DNA of 64,000 nucleotides from Prevotella aurantiaca JCM 15754. Its GTDB lineage: Bacteria; Bacteroidota; Bacteroidia; Bacteroidales; Bacteroidaceae. The stretch is from positions 1 through 64,000 of the forward strand of contig NZ_BAKF01000006.1 of assembly GCF_000614025.1 (NCBI RefSeq). Direction: 5' to 3'. The notes under the pieces were generated by a model. The model saw only the letters and a program-made list of their open reading frames with translations, ran no database searches and was not told the origin of the DNA. Positions 45,003-56,097 of the stretch are shown here, one piece after another (the stretch's first letter is position 1; every line of letters starts with the position of its first letter). The position numbers and the translations under genes were made by a program.

Positions 45003-46862
45003 TTATTTGCTCTGTTTCGTTTCTCCAATTTTTCGGTTGGAATTATCTGCAAGCACATCGTTTACAATGTTAGATATCTGTTCTTTCAGTTCGTTTATAA
45101 ACTGCTTGGCATCGTATTTTTTGTGTTCAATATCGCGTAATTTCTTTTCCCAAATACCAGTGAGTTCTGCAGAGGTAAGTAATTTCTCATGAATGGTGTC
45201 TATAAGTGCAATACCTGTATCGGTTGCAATTAGATTTTTGCGTTGTCTTCGAATATAATTGCGTTTGAAAAGAGTCTCAATAATACCTGCTCGTGAAGAA
45301 GGACGACCAATTCCATTCTCCTTTAGAGCGGCTCTCAGCTCTTCGTCGTCTACTAATTTGCCAGCTGTTTCCATTGCACGAAGCAATGAAGCATCTGTAT
45401 AATATTTTGGTGGAACTGTCTGTTTCTCAGTAAGAGTAGGTGTATGCTCGCCTTTTTCTCCTTTGATGAATGTTGGAAGGATTTTCTCATCCGCATCATT
45501 ATTTTCTGTCACTTCTATTGTAGGTTGCCTTTCAGCCTGTTGATTGTAAACTATTCTCCATCCTTCGTTGAGTATTTCTTTTCCTGAAGCTTTGAATTCT
45601 ATTTCATCTACCTTACCGAGAACAGTGGTTGTAGAGAATTTGCAATCAGGATAGAACACCGAAATAAAACGTCTTGCAATGAGGTCGTACACATTTCGTT
45701 CAGCATCTGTTAAGCCTTGAGGAATTACATTAGTAGGTATGATAGCATGGTGGTCTGTTACCTTAGATGAATCAAAAACTCGTTTACTTTTAAGAAGTGG
45801 TTTTCCCCCTAAAGATTTAACCAAGTTTGCATATGGTTTTTTGGCTGCAAAGGTTGCCTGAAATAGAGAATTCATTATCTGTGGGCACTCTTTGTAAATG
45901 TCATCGGTAAGGTGTTGTGTGTCAACGCGAGGATATGTGGTATATTTACGTTCGTATAAACTTTGAATTGTATTGAGTGTCATCTCAGCAGAATATCCAA
46001 ACTTGCGATTACAATCTACTTGTAAGGATGTTAAATCGTAAAGTTGTTTTGGCTGTTCGGTACCTTTTTTCTTTGTAACACTTGTTATTTCAAAAGGTTT
46101 ATTCTCTATTAATGCAAAGGCTTCTTCCCCTTCTTCTTTAGATGTTAACTTTCCCTTGGTAGCTATAAACTGAGTATCACGAAAAATAGTTGCTAATACC
46201 CAGTATGGTTCTGGCTTGAAATTATCTATCTCTTTCTGTCGTTCAACAATTAAAGCCAATGTAGGAGTTTGCACACGTCCAATGGAAAGGACCTGCGCAT
46301 TCTTACCAAAACGGTTATTTCCATATTTTAATGTGTAAAGACGGGTAGCATTCATACCAAGCAACCAATCGCCAATGGCACGCGAAAGTCCTGCCAAATA
46401 AAGAGGTTCATACTCTTTTTGGTCTTTCAAATTGGCAAATCCGTTGCGTATAGCCTCATCAGTCATTGACGAAATCCACAAACGTTTTACGGGGCAAGTT
46501 ATTTTTGCCTTTTGCATTACCCAACGTTGAATAAGTTCTCCTTCCTGTCCAGCATCACCACAGTTAATGATTTCATCTGCATTTTGATAGAGACGTTCAA
46601 TAATAGCAAACTGTTTTTTTATTCCTTCGTCATCTATTAGCTTTATCCCAAACCTTAATGGAACCATAGGAAGGGCTGCCAAGCTCCAATGTTTCCAATT
46701 AACAGCATAATCGTTAGGTTCTTTAAGCTCACACAGATGTCCGAAGGTCCATGTTACTTGATACCCGTTACCTTCTAAGTATCCATCCTTTGAACTTGTT
46801 GCTCCAAGTATTCGGGCAATATCACGTGCAACACTTGGCTTTTCGGCAATGCAAACTTTCAT
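45003..46862 (-). CDS. topB: DNA topoisomerase III
   Basis: 619-residue type IA topoisomerase. The N-terminal TOPRIM domain starts MKVCIAEKPSVARDIARILG with EINC-type acidic metal sites (INCGDAGQEGEL). The active-site tyrosine is in YTTYPRVDTQHL. It decatenates DNA. Length is typical of TopB without a C-terminal zinc region. A consensus promoter lies just upstream. It may read through into porE, 64 bases downstream. Confidence 0.95.
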   Translation of the reverse strand: MKVCIAEKPSVARDIARILGATSSKDGYLEGNGYQVTWTFGHLCELKEPNDYAVNWKHWSLAALPMVPLRFGIKLIDDEGIKKQFAIIERLYQNADEIINCGDAGQEGELIQRWVMQKAKITCPVKRLWISSMTDEAIRNGFANLKDQKEYEPLYLAGLSRAIGDWLLGMNATRLYTLKYGNNRFGKNAQVLSIGRVQTPTLALIVERQKEIDNFKPEPYWVLATIFRDTQFIATKGKLTSKEEGEEAFALIENKPFEITSVTKKKGTEQPKQLYDLTSLQVDCNRKFGYSAEMTLNTIQSLYERKYTTYPRVDTQHLTDDIYKECPQIMNSLFQATFAAKKPYANLVKSLGGKPLLKSKRVFDSSKVTDHHAIIPTNVIPQGLTDAERNVYDLIARRFISVFYPDCKFSTTTVLGKVDEIEFKASGKEILNEGWRIVYNQQAERQPTIEVTENNDADEKILPTFIKGEKGEHTPTLTEKQTVPPKYYTDASLLRAMETAGKLVDDEELRAALKENGIGRPSSRAGIIETLFKRNYIRRQRKNLIATDTGIALIDTIHEKLLTSAELTGIWEKKLRDIEHKKYDAKQFINELKEQISNIVNDVLADNSNRKIGETKQSK

Positions 46863-46882
46863 ACTGTTTTCTTATTTTTCTG

Positions 46883-46914
46883 CAAAGTTAATTATAATTC
46901 TTCTGTTTCGCAAA
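46883..46914 (-). promoter_or_regulatory. Promoter of topB
   Basis: Minus strand: TTTG, 20 bases, TAACTTTG (46890-46883). A perfect fit to the Bacteroidetes consensus; the ATG lies 20 bases downstream. Confidence 0.8.
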
Positions 46915-47061
46915 CTATGGTTCTGTAGAATGTTAATATGATTAATTTTCATTCTTAAGATTACGATGGTTTCTCTAAAAACCTCTTTCATTTTGTAAAA
47001 ATAAGACATGCCTTTTTATTATGTGATGTTTTCACATTGTAATAAAGCTTGTTTTGCAATG

Positions 47062-47100
47062 CAATAGTGCCTGTTTAACATGGCAAAACAGACACTATTG
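47062..47100. repeat. Long hairpin in the topB / adhesin gap
   Basis: Inverted repeat of about 15 bp (CAATAGTG + CTGTTT against AAACAG + CACTATTG, one internal mismatch) with a ~10-base loop. No T-run, about 200 bases upstream of topB. The rest of the 485-bp gap 46863-47347 holds the topB promoter and the terminator at 47223-47257, no gene. Confidence 0.55.
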
Positions 47101-47222
47101 GAATGTAAAATAATAGGAATGGTAAAACGTTTATATTGAGATTGTTAGAATTTCAATCTCTCTTGGTAAAATCTTTACGTTTTTAGTAGAAGAAAAATTA
47201 GTGTAAAGAGACAATAAAAGAA

Positions 47223-47257
47223 TCGGTCTGATTATTATAAAGGAATAATCAGACCGA
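47223..47257 (-). terminator. Terminator of the large adhesin-like gene
   Basis: 14-bp perfect stem TCGGTCTGATTATT/AATAATCAGACCGA with a 7-base loop; the minus strand then reads TTCTTTTATTG. It lies 90 bases after the stop. Confidence 0.8.
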
Positions 47258-47347
47258 AGACTTATAATTTTTTTATGTTCCGTTTATAGGAAAATGATAC
47301 TAAAAACATTCCCTTTCATTTTGAATTAGAAATGGAAGCTTTTCTTG

Positions 47348-50300
47348 TTATTTAATAACTACCTTCTGTATCTTGTTACCTTGCTTGACAATATAGATAC
47401 CTGCGGGAAGTGATGCTGTACTATTGCCAACAAGAATACCTGACGCAGTATATACTTGAACAAGGTAATTAGAAGTTGTTTCTGTTGATACATTGCTGAT
47501 ATTTGAAGGAACTGCAGAAGCAATATTAGATGGACCAGATTCGCCAACATTATATAATGTAACAACATAATATTTGTCATTCTCGGTGCCATCTGGATCC
47601 ATAGCAATTAGTTCGTTCATACTATTGGTACTAGCAATGAGTTTGGAGTCACGATAAACATTATAACCGATTATCTGAAGCGGTGCACTTTCATATGTAA
47701 CATCATCAATTAACATACCAGCAGGTTCATAACCATATGATGTTTGAGGTATTGTTGATGTGTGAACAATTGCAAAGTATTTTGCGCCTTCAGGAAGATT
47801 AACAGATATTTTTTTCCAGTTGATATTGTCTGCAACGTTATCAGTAAGCACTTTTTTAAAGTTGCCAGCTGTTTTATCGCTCATAGAGTAAGCTACATAG
47901 AAATCTTCTGGTCCATAGTTTGCGTAGTCGCATTGTGGTGCCTTAGTGAAGAAGGTTATAGTTTGTGCCTTACCTGAAAGCTCTGGTGAGATAATCCAGT
48001 CGTTGTTTCCTGTTGACGCATCGCCTAAATTACCAAAACTCATCATAGACTGATCGCTGCCATGTCCCGCAAAACGTTGCTTGAATATTTGAGTTGTAGC
48101 AGCATCCATGCCATGTGTAGTACCATCACAATTGAAAACAATGTAAGCAAAAGGCACACCATTTCCAGGGAAACTGATGCCACTAAATGTGTGCGTACGG
48201 CACTTATCAGCATCGTAGAGTGTCCATGGATCAATCTCATCAATGAGGAATGGTGCATATGTTTCGAAAGATTCAGTAATTGTGCACTTTTCTACAGCTG
48301 GAGCAGTCCACTCAAGTTTTATCTTACCACCTTCTTTGCTGGCCCTCAAATCATTGATAGCTGGATATGGGGCAGTGACAATCTTTATAGTTTTCTTCTC
48401 TGAAACATTATTGCCTTGATTTTGATCAGAGGTCCAATCAGCTTCTCCCCATACTTGGAAATCTTTGTTGTCGAAAGGTGCTGCATAGTTGAATGTGTAT
48501 TCCTGAGTTTCACCTGGAGCAATTGTACCACTTTCGGTTGCTGTTGTCGATCCATTACTTGTGTTAAGTTTTACTTGGAATCCTTCTGCATCTTTTAAAC
48601 CAACGTTACGGACATGAATGGTTATTTCTGCTTGTTCTCCTACTTGTGTATGTAATGGTGCGGTAATAGTAGTGATTACGTTGTAGTCAATAGCATCGTT
48701 TACATTTACATCATCAACCATGATATTCTCTCCATCTGAGATGGCATGGATGAGGACACGGCCATAACCATTTGCTTTCTTGTAGTCTACATCAGAGCAA
48801 TCTACATTTATAGTACGCCAACCTGCATTGCCAGTTAGTGTTGCGTAATCTACTTCTGAAGCAAGTTTACGATGCTGTCCGTTGACATCAAGATATACTT
48901 GTAATTTACTTTTACTACCTGGATAAGCATAGAATTGGAATGAAAGGCGTGGATTGGTAGCTTTACCCATATTCATCTTAGGACCTACAATTGTTGCAGC
49001 ATCGCCTGCTTTTTCTGGCGTAAACATCAATGAACCTTCATCATCATCAGCTGAGAAGTCGCGAGAAAGCTTAAAATGTTTCTTTGTATCATTGTAGCTG
49101 GCACTCCATGGCCCCTTCTCCCAAGATCCATAAGGCCATGATTCGTGGAATGGGAAGTCGTATGGGATCCCGTAGAAGAATGGATCGGCAAAACCTCCAG
49201 CACCTATGTGCTCAGTATCTGTATATGCAACAACTTGATAGTATTTATGGCTTTGCGCCCCATTGAGTGGAATATCTTTGATTACGAACTCAGTTCCTGT
49301 AATATTCTCAGCAATGGCTTGCTCATAGATTCCTTCAAAGATTCCGTATTGTATAGTTGTAGGATCTATGTAGCCACCATTTGCTCCAATTTTAACAGGA
49401 TCCCATTTCAAAGTTATTGTTCCATCAAGATTATCGTAAACAATAACATTCTTGACTTTTCCAGGAGTCGTTTCGCTACCAACATAAACTTTGGCTGCGG
49501 CTTTAGCACTCTTTAAATCGCCTACATAAGTGTATACTTCATACGAATGCTCACCAGTAGTGACATTATTATCTACCCATTCGATTTTCTGTCCTATAGA
49601 AGGATTTTCTATCTTGTGGATAGGTAATGCGCCACCATCACGATAGATTGCTGCAGAAGTGATTGATGTCAAGTCTCGTCCGATAATATCCTTTGTAGGC
49701 GTTGTAAATGATACTTTTACCATTTGCCGACCATTTGGATCAGCCTGCAATGCTAAATCTGAAATAGCAACAGGTGTTCCTGAGGTTGTAGTGGTTATAT
49801 CTACTTTTACAGGCCTCATGATTATGTATCCTGGTCGATCACTAACAGCATGGAATCCAATACGATAATCTCCTGTAGCTGTAGGAGTGAATGTTGCCTT
49901 TAAAGGAGTAGGACTACCGAAAGCAGTTCCAGAAATTGGGCTAATAGGAATAATTTCGCTATATGTAGTTGGGTCGTCTCCTATTCCATAAGCTACGTTC
50001 ATGCGCTGACCAGTACCAGAATAGCCACCAACAACAGCGCTAGATTCAAGTGTGTAAGTTTGACCAGCAGTTAGGTGAAGAGGAGGTGAAATGAGCCAGT
50101 CGTCCGCTTCTACAGTGGCGTTTGCTCCATTGTATGCTGGTGCTCCTGCACCCATGTCCTCCCATGTGTGACCATCATTATTTTTATCTTCTATAGTCCA
50201 CACTTTTTTGTTGAGTACTGTTCCGATACTGCCCCAATTCTCTTTGTAAGGATTCTCTTTTGTAATAGTGTACGGAGAGGCTGTAGAAGCAGTTTGGCAG

Positions 50301-50370
50301 AACTTGTTTGAGGAAGCATCGTTACGGCAAGGCTTCCTCCAATAAGTAAAGCATAAATTCTTTTCTTCAT
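47348..50370 (-). CDS. Large secreted cleaved-adhesin/Fn3 protein with T9SS tail (apparent 5' frameshift)
   Basis: About 1,007 residues if one base is restored. The main frame is open from 50203, but the signal peptide (MKKRIYALLIGGSLAVTMLP) starts at 50370 in another frame; the main frame continues upstream as TASTASPYTITKENPYKENW, so one A seems missing near 50293-50295. Domains: choice-of-anchor-J/cleaved-adhesin domain (DDWLISPPLHL), two Fn3-like segments, a second anchor-J domain, a CARDB-like repeat (ITAPLHTQVGEQAEITIHVR), a third anchor-J domain (NDWIISPELSG), and a T9SS type A tail (VQVYTASGILVGNSTASLPA, GIYIVKQGNKIQKVVIK). Probably a surface adhesin or proteinase-associated protein. 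Confidence 0.85.
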
Positions 50371-50469
50371 AGGAAATGGTTTTTACGTTATTTGTTTAAT
50401 TATACCTTGTAGTATTTATATACTTACAAGAGTTTTGTTGAAGGTTCATCTAAAACTAAATATTTTAAG

Positions 50470-52119
50470 TTATTTGTTAATTCGCTTTGTACCGTTTTGA
50501 ATAATGATTCCCTTGTAGTTCTTTTGTATACGCTGACCTGTAGTATTATACATCTGAATATTTTTTTTAGAAGTAGACGATGTTATATTACCAATGCCGG
50601 CAGTTATGTCACCTTGAACAACAGTAATTGGTCTTTCTGATACAACACCCTTACCATGAATTAAGATATCACATTTGCGGCCTTGAACATTTGAAGGGAG
50701 TGGCTCACATGTAAATTTGATAATAGTAAGTCCATATTCTCTATAACTTTCTTCATCTATTTTGTAACTCTTAATCCAACTTGCCATTCCAGAAAGAGTG
50801 TATTCTTCTTGATTATTGTCGTCATACCAAACTCCATTTAATTGAGCAACGGCACCAGGGAATACCAATCCTTGTGTACATGTAGTTTGTCCTTCAGTAC
50901 CTTCGTTATTCATTTGTACTAGACCATAGTTAAATGAAGTAGAAGTGCCCATATCTACATAACCATTGGCATAGTCAAACTTTGCAGAGAAAGTAACACC
51001 TAAAGCGATGTTATTATCAGAATATATGTTTGCTGCCTTCTTTTTGCCATCTTTAGTGGTTATTAGACAGAGAGCAGGAGTTAATGTTTTGTTATAATAA
51101 GGTATTCCGACACCAGACAATCCCATATCAACTCCAGTTTGATCAAATCCCCGTACTACAACTGCGAATTCTTTGTCAATAAGAAAACCTTTACCTTCAG
51201 GCTTAAAAATAGCTACAAATTTGTTGTAAGTAGTTCCATTATTATCTTTAATGGGATCATTTTCTTCAAGGTCTGAAGAAGTACATTTAAGCTCAGCAAT
51301 GGTTTCGCTTCCTGGCTTCTTAACACCTTGTGCATCTGTGTCAACGTTAGTTATAAGCATAGTTAATTCAGTACCTACAGGTAGTGGTTTGTTACTTTTA
51401 GAGATGATAGGGAGAAAAACATCTTCAACCCACAATGGCGCCATTGGTTTCTCTAATACTTGTTGTACTCCACGTGAAGTATATTGTCCATTTGAAACTG
51501 TACCTGATCCAAATAGATAACCATTATCCATACCACCAAGATAGTAGCCATTAACTTTATCATCTGTAAATTGCAATGGGCGGATATGGCTTTCTGTAGC
51601 TGTTAACGTACCGCTTTTTATTCTTGGATACCAATACATTACAGCAGGTTTGTCATAATCAAGAGGTCCCCAATGAGGATTTTCCTCAGAAAGCGTAAAA
51701 CTATCCGTGGCACATACAATAGTCGGTAGTGCATCAGCTCCATTAAAACGAGTAGTCAAACAGAAGTTACCCTCGTTGTCAATATTGAAAGCATTTCCTG
51801 TTTTACCTGTACGATCAAAAGTTGAACAATTGCCATTCATATCGAAAATGTTCTGATGCCAAAAGTATTCAGTTCCCTTTGATACAACAGGTATAAATTT
51901 TGTCTTGCTATAACCAGGAACGTAGAGATAACTTGTGCCGATCATTTTACCAGATTTAGGTGTTGACTCAAAAAGCGCACCTTCTGGTTTTAGATAATAA
52001 ACAGTCTTTTGCGTTTCCTTTCTTGGTGTTTGACGCCCAACGCAAAGAGCTTCTTTTTGTGAAAATACAGTTGTGGCAATCGCCATAACGATTACACTGG
52101 AGAATAGTTTTTTAATCAT
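50470..52119 (-). CDS. Secreted protein with T9SS-like tail
   Basis: 549 residues with a signal peptide (KKLFSSVIVMAIATTVFSQ). The body is beta-rich and not recognised (VYYLKPEGALFESTPKSG, LYVPGYSKTKFIPVVS). The last ~30 residues (NIQMYNTTGQRIQ...GIIIQNGTKRINK) are a divergent T9SS-type sorting tail. It is followed, 99 bases on, by the adhesin-like gene in the same direction, so both may be one transcript. No enzymatic motif seen. Confidence 0.7.
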   Translation of the reverse strand: MIKKLFSSVIVMAIATTVFSQKEALCVGRQTPRKETQKTVYYLKPEGALFESTPKSGKMIGTSYLYVPGYSKTKFIPVVSKGTEYFWHQNIFDMNGNCSTFDRTGKTGNAFNIDNEGNFCLTTRFNGADALPTIVCATDSFTLSEENPHWGPLDYDKPAVMYWYPRIKSGTLTATESHIRPLQFTDDKVNGYYLGGMDNGYLFGSGTVSNGQYTSRGVQQVLEKPMAPLWVEDVFLPIISKSNKPLPVGTELTMLITNVDTDAQGVKKPGSETIAELKCTSSDLEENDPIKDNNGTTYNKFVAIFKPEGKGFLIDKEFAVVVRGFDQTGVDMGLSGVGIPYYNKTLTPALCLITTKDGKKKAANIYSDNNIALGVTFSAKFDYANGYVDMGTSTSFNYGLVQMNNEGTEGQTTCTQGLVFPGAVAQLNGVWYDDNNQEEYTLSGMASWIKSYKIDEESYREYGLTIIKFTCEPLPSNVQGRKCDILIHGKGVVSERPITVVQGDITAGIGNITSSTSKKNIQMYNTTGQRIQKNYKGIIIQNGTKRINK

Positions 52120-52447
52120 AGATCATTAAATTTTAAATTAAGTTAATATATATAGTATAAGGTTTTTTTATTAAGCCAAAAACATTTTATGCCTATAACA
52201 AGGCTTCCTATAGACTCACAAATGATATTTTTCTTGTTAGGATAGTTAGGTTGCTCAATTTAAATTCATAATCTTAAATCCTTAAAATATGCATTATATT
52301 TGAGCTCTAAAGCTAAAAATGCATGGTATTTGGGCAAGTATTTAGACGTTAAAGTTGCATTTATTTTAATACTTCTTTTTTGTCTTTTGTTTATTAATGT
52401 TTTCTTTATTTGTGTGGCAAAGATAAGAAAAAAAAAGAAAACGCAAA
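52120..52447 (-). promoter_or_regulatory. Promoter and long leader of the secreted-protein genes
   Basis: TATCTTTG at 52425-52418 (minus) with TTTG 18 bases upstream. This predicts a leader of about 290 bases, unusually long. It contains GCCTTGTTATAGGC, a small hairpin, and two ATGCAT sites, but no other structure I can support and no open frame. Confidence 0.5.
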
Positions 52448-52526
52448 AAGTTTTCTATAATTTTTTTTAATTTTGAAACTTTTTGCATGTTTAAAGATCG
52501 ATTTATAATTTATCAATAATATACAA

Positions 52527-52559
52527 AAAGAGAGTGTGTCATAAAAGCACACTCTCTTT
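52527..52559 (-). terminator. Terminator of ppdK
   Basis: 12-bp perfect stem AAAGAGAGTGTG/CACACTCTCTTT with a 9-base loop, T-run on both sides, 21 bases after ppdK. Its stem is the same as that of the terminator at 13731. Confidence 0.85.
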
Positions 52560-52580
52560 CATTATAATCTTTTATCAAGT

Positions 52581-55304
52581 TTATTTCTCTTCCAGTGCTG
52601 CCTGTGCTGCAGCCAATCTTGCAATAGGTACACGGAATGGAGAACAACTTACATAATTCAATCCAACACGATGACAGAACTTAACAGAGCTTGGTTCACC
52701 ACCATGTTCACCGCAGATACCACATTTAAGATTCTTACGTGTTTTACGTCCTTTCTCTACTGCTGTCTTAATAAGTTGACCTACACCTTCTTGATCAAGA
52801 ACCTGGAATGGGTCTACATCCAAAATCTTCTTTTCAAGATAGCTTGGCAAGAAACTTGCAATATCGTCGCGGCTGTAACCAAAGGTCATCTGTGTTAAGT
52901 CGTTTGTTCCGAAACTAAAATATTCCGCCTTGCTAGCAATTAAGTCGGCAGTAAGTGCTGCACGTGGAATCTCAATCATTGTACCTACCTTGAATGGAAC
53001 TTCAACACCTTCAGCCTTAAAAATCTTATCAGCTGTTTTGCGAATAATAGCTTCCTGATTATCAAGTTCATGTACAATACCCACGAGCGGTACCATAATT
53101 TCAGGCATAGGATTAAATCCTTCCTTCTTTAATTGAACAGCTGCTCCAAGGATTGCTCGAGTCTGCATAGCAGTAATTTCAGGGAAAGTGTTACCAAGAC
53201 GGCAACCACGTAGACCTAACATAGGATTGTGTTCAGATAAAGAGTTTACACGATTACGGATAAACTGAACGCTAACGCCCATTTCTTTAGCCATAATTTC
53301 TTGTCCTTCATCATCGTGTGGTACAAATTCATGCAATGGAGGGTCAAGCAAGCGAATATTTACAGGCATTCCATCCATACATTTCAAGATACCATAGAAA
53401 TCTTGCTTTTGATAAGGCAATAACTTTTCAAGAGCCTTCTCTCTGTCCTCAACTGTATCTGCAAGAATCATTTCACGCATGGCTTTAATCTTCAAGTCCT
53501 CAAAGAACATGTGCTCTGTACGGCAAAGACCGATACCAACGGCACCAAATGTTCGTGCAACTTCTGCATCATGCGGTGTATCAGCATTTGTTCGGACACG
53601 TAACTTTGTGTATTTATCACAAAGTTCCATCAATTGAGCAAAATCTCCTGTAACTTCAGCAGCTTTTGTATTAACTTCACCAGCGTATACTTCACCTGTA
53701 GAACCATTTAAAGATAAGTAATCACCTTCGTGTAAAACTTTTCCATCTATTTCTACTGTACGCTTTTTGTAGTTTACAATAACACCACCAGCTCCACTTA
53801 CACAGCACTTACCCATACCGCGAGCAACTACCGCTGCGTGTGAAGTCATACCGCCACGAGCGGTAAGAATTCCTTCTGCAGCTGTCATACCTGCTAAGTC
53901 TTCAGGAGATGTCTCAATACGCACCATGATTACTTTGTGACCATCTTCGTGCCATTTAGCAGCATCATCTGCAAAGAACACGATCTGTCCTGTTGCTGCA
54001 CCTGGAGATGCTGGCAAACCACGTGTTAAAACTTTTGCTTGTGCTAATGCAGCTTTATCAAATATAGGGTGAAGAAGTTCATCAAGTTTGTTTGGCTCAC
54101 ATCTTTTTATAGCTGTTTTTTCATCAATTTCTCCTTCTTTAAGTAAGTCTATTGCAATTTTTACCATTGCAGTACCAGTGCGCTTACCATTACGAGTCTG
54201 CAAAAACCAGAGCTTACCATCTTGTACAGTGAACTCCATATCTTGCATATCGTGGTAGTGTTTTTCCAATTTCTCTTGGATAGCATTGAGTTGTGCATAA
54301 ATCTCAGGCATTGTCTCTTCCATTGAAGGGAATTTTGTACGACGAATTTCTTCGTCTACACCTTGTTGAATTGCCCATTTGCGTGAACCTTCTAATGTTA
54401 TTTGTTGTGGAGTGCGGATACCTGCAACAACGTCTTCACCTTGTGCATTTACCAAATACTCACCATTGAAAACATTTTCTCCATTTCCAGCATCGCGAGA
54501 GAAACAAACACCCGTTGCTGAAGTATCGCCCATATTTCCAAATACCATAGCTTGAACTGTAACAGCGGTACCCCATTCTTGAGGAATTCCTTCCATCTTA
54601 CGATAAAGAATAGCACGCTCGTTCATCCAAGATGTAAATACAGCACAGATAGCACCCCAAAGTTGTTTCATTGGGTCAGTAGGGAAATCATTACCAGTCT
54701 GAGCTTTTATGGCTTTCTTAAATTCACTAACTAATTCTTTTAAGTCAGCAACATTCATTTCATTGTCTAACTTAATGCCACGTTTAGCCTTAATATTTTG
54801 GATAATAGCTTCAAATGGGTCAATTTCTTCCTTATTTTCTGGTTTCATACCCAATACAACATCACCATACATCTGTACGAAACGACGGTAGCTGTCGTAT
54901 GCAAAACGTTCGTTACCAGTCTTCTTAGCCAGACCTTCTACTACTTCATCATTTAAACCAAGGTTCAGAATGGTATCCATCATACCTGGCATTGATGCTC
55001 GTGCTCCTGAACGAACACTTAGCAACAAAGGATTTGATGGGTCGCCAAACTTTGAATTCATTAAGTCTTCAATATGCTTAACGCTTTTTGTTACCTCTGA
55101 AGTTAAAACTTTGATAACAGTATCTTTACCTTTTTCAAAATATTCGTTACAAACATCGGTTGTGATTGTAAATCCTGGAGGTACAGGAACTCCGATTAAA
55201 TTCATTTCTGCGAGATTAGCACCCTTGCCTCCCAATAAATTCCTCATGTCAGCTTTTCCTTCAGCTTTTCCATTGCCGAAGGTGTAAACTCTTTTCTCAG
55301 TCAT
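52581..55304 (-). CDS. ppdK: Pyruvate, phosphate dikinase
   Basis: 907-residue enzyme interconverting pyruvate, ATP and Pi with PEP, AMP and PPi. The N-terminal ATP-grasp domain has GGKGANLAEMNLIGVPVPPG. The swivelling phospho-histidine is H489 in GGMTSHAAVVARGMG. The C-terminal PEP/pyruvate barrel carries GLCRTEHMFF and GICGEHGGEPSSVKFC with the catalytic Cys. Full length. Strong promoter upstream, terminator downstream, so a single-gene unit. Common in Prevotella, where it supports gluconeogenic or glycolytic flux. Confidence 0.98.
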   Translation of the reverse strand: MTEKRVYTFGNGKAEGKADMRNLLGGKGANLAEMNLIGVPVPPGFTITTDVCNEYFEKGKDTVIKVLTSEVTKSVKHIEDLMNSKFGDPSNPLLLSVRSGARASMPGMMDTILNLGLNDEVVEGLAKKTGNERFAYDSYRRFVQMYGDVVLGMKPENKEEIDPFEAIIQNIKAKRGIKLDNEMNVADLKELVSEFKKAIKAQTGNDFPTDPMKQLWGAICAVFTSWMNERAILYRKMEGIPQEWGTAVTVQAMVFGNMGDTSATGVCFSRDAGNGENVFNGEYLVNAQGEDVVAGIRTPQQITLEGSRKWAIQQGVDEEIRRTKFPSMEETMPEIYAQLNAIQEKLEKHYHDMQDMEFTVQDGKLWFLQTRNGKRTGTAMVKIAIDLLKEGEIDEKTAIKRCEPNKLDELLHPIFDKAALAQAKVLTRGLPASPGAATGQIVFFADDAAKWHEDGHKVIMVRIETSPEDLAGMTAAEGILTARGGMTSHAAVVARGMGKCCVSGAGGVIVNYKKRTVEIDGKVLHEGDYLSLNGSTGEVYAGEVNTKAAEVTGDFAQLMELCDKYTKLRVRTNADTPHDAEVARTFGAVGIGLCRTEHMFFEDLKIKAMREMILADTVEDREKALEKLLPYQKQDFYGILKCMDGMPVNIRLLDPPLHEFVPHDDEGQEIMAKEMGVSVQFIRNRVNSLSEHNPMLGLRGCRLGNTFPEITAMQTRAILGAAVQLKKEGFNPMPEIMVPLVGIVHELDNQEAIIRKTADKIFKAEGVEVPFKVGTMIEIPRAALTADLIASKAEYFSFGTNDLTQMTFGYSRDDIASFLPSYLEKKILDVDPFQVLDQEGVGQLIKTAVEKGRKTRKNLKCGICGEHGGEPSSVKFCHRVGLNYVSCSPFRVPIARLAAAQAALEEK

Positions 55305-55345
55305 AATAATTTATGTAAATATTTAAATCTTTTTATTCGTCAGTG

Positions 55346-55377
55346 CAAATATAACTATAATTTAGCATACAAGCAAA
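55346..55377 (-). promoter_or_regulatory. Promoter of ppdK
   Basis: Minus strand: TTTG, 20 bases, TATATTTG (55353-55346). Full match to the Bacteroidetes consensus. The leader is about 40 bases. Confidence 0.8.
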
Positions 55378-55714
55378 CTTTTAGAAAGGAAAAAACTTAG
55401 TAAACTTGACATTTGCTATTAAATCCTTGTTTTTATGTATCTTGCAATTGTCTTTTATATTATTATTTTATTTATAATGTTACTTGGTGTTTTTATTATT
55501 CTTCATAACATAACCGATTTTTATCTGATATTTTTTAAGTAGAATAAAACTCCTGTCTTATGTATGAGAGAATATATGAATTAAGAATTAATTATATTTT
55601 TAATTATAATTTGTAATTAACTTTTAATCAATATATTATAATGTATTCTTTATAAGGTAGAACAATGATGAAAAAAATAATTAGTCGAAATTGGAGCTTA
55701 TAGAGACCTTGCTA

Positions 55715-55795
55715 ATTTATAATTATAAAATAAAAAATTGTAATTATAAATTTTAAAATCGTAATTATAATTTTTTGGTAATATAATTACATTTT
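55715..55795. repeat. Phased palindrome array D (TAATTA cores, 21-22-bp period)
   Basis: Four TAATTA-core sites centred at about 55722, 55743, 55764 and 55786 (ATAATTAT, GTAATTAT, GTAATTAT, ATAATTAC), spaced 21, 21 and 22 bp. A looser cluster of three TAATTA sites with 12-13-bp spacing lies nearby at 55588-55620. Both are in the 793-bp gap between the ppdK promoter and the convergent end of the small-protein operon; otherwise only AT-rich DNA is seen there. Confidence 0.75.
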
Positions 55796-56014
55796 CTTTT
55801 ATCAGAAGTTTGTCTAGTTTAAATGATTGTATTTCTAAAAAAGTAAAAGTCGAGAAATACCATTATATAATTATGACACATTCAAATTATGGAATTTTGA
55901 AGGATTTAGTCTATCACAAAAATTTTTTATATCTTGATTAAACGGCTTTTATTATTATGGAATATACATTAGATTAATGTTTGACTTTTCATTTTAGATG
56001 GGTTGATAAAACAT

Positions 56015-56048
56015 AAATGCCGAATTTTATAAAAACAATTCGGCATTT
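56015..56048 (-). terminator. Terminator of the small envelope-protein operon
   Basis: 12-bp perfect stem AAATGCCGAATT/AATTCGGCATTT, 10-base loop, about 50 bases past the last stop. Confidence 0.8.
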
Positions 56049-56097
56049 ATAGTTAATCTTAAGTAAATGTTGAAACCCTATTCTCGGTAGTATATTC

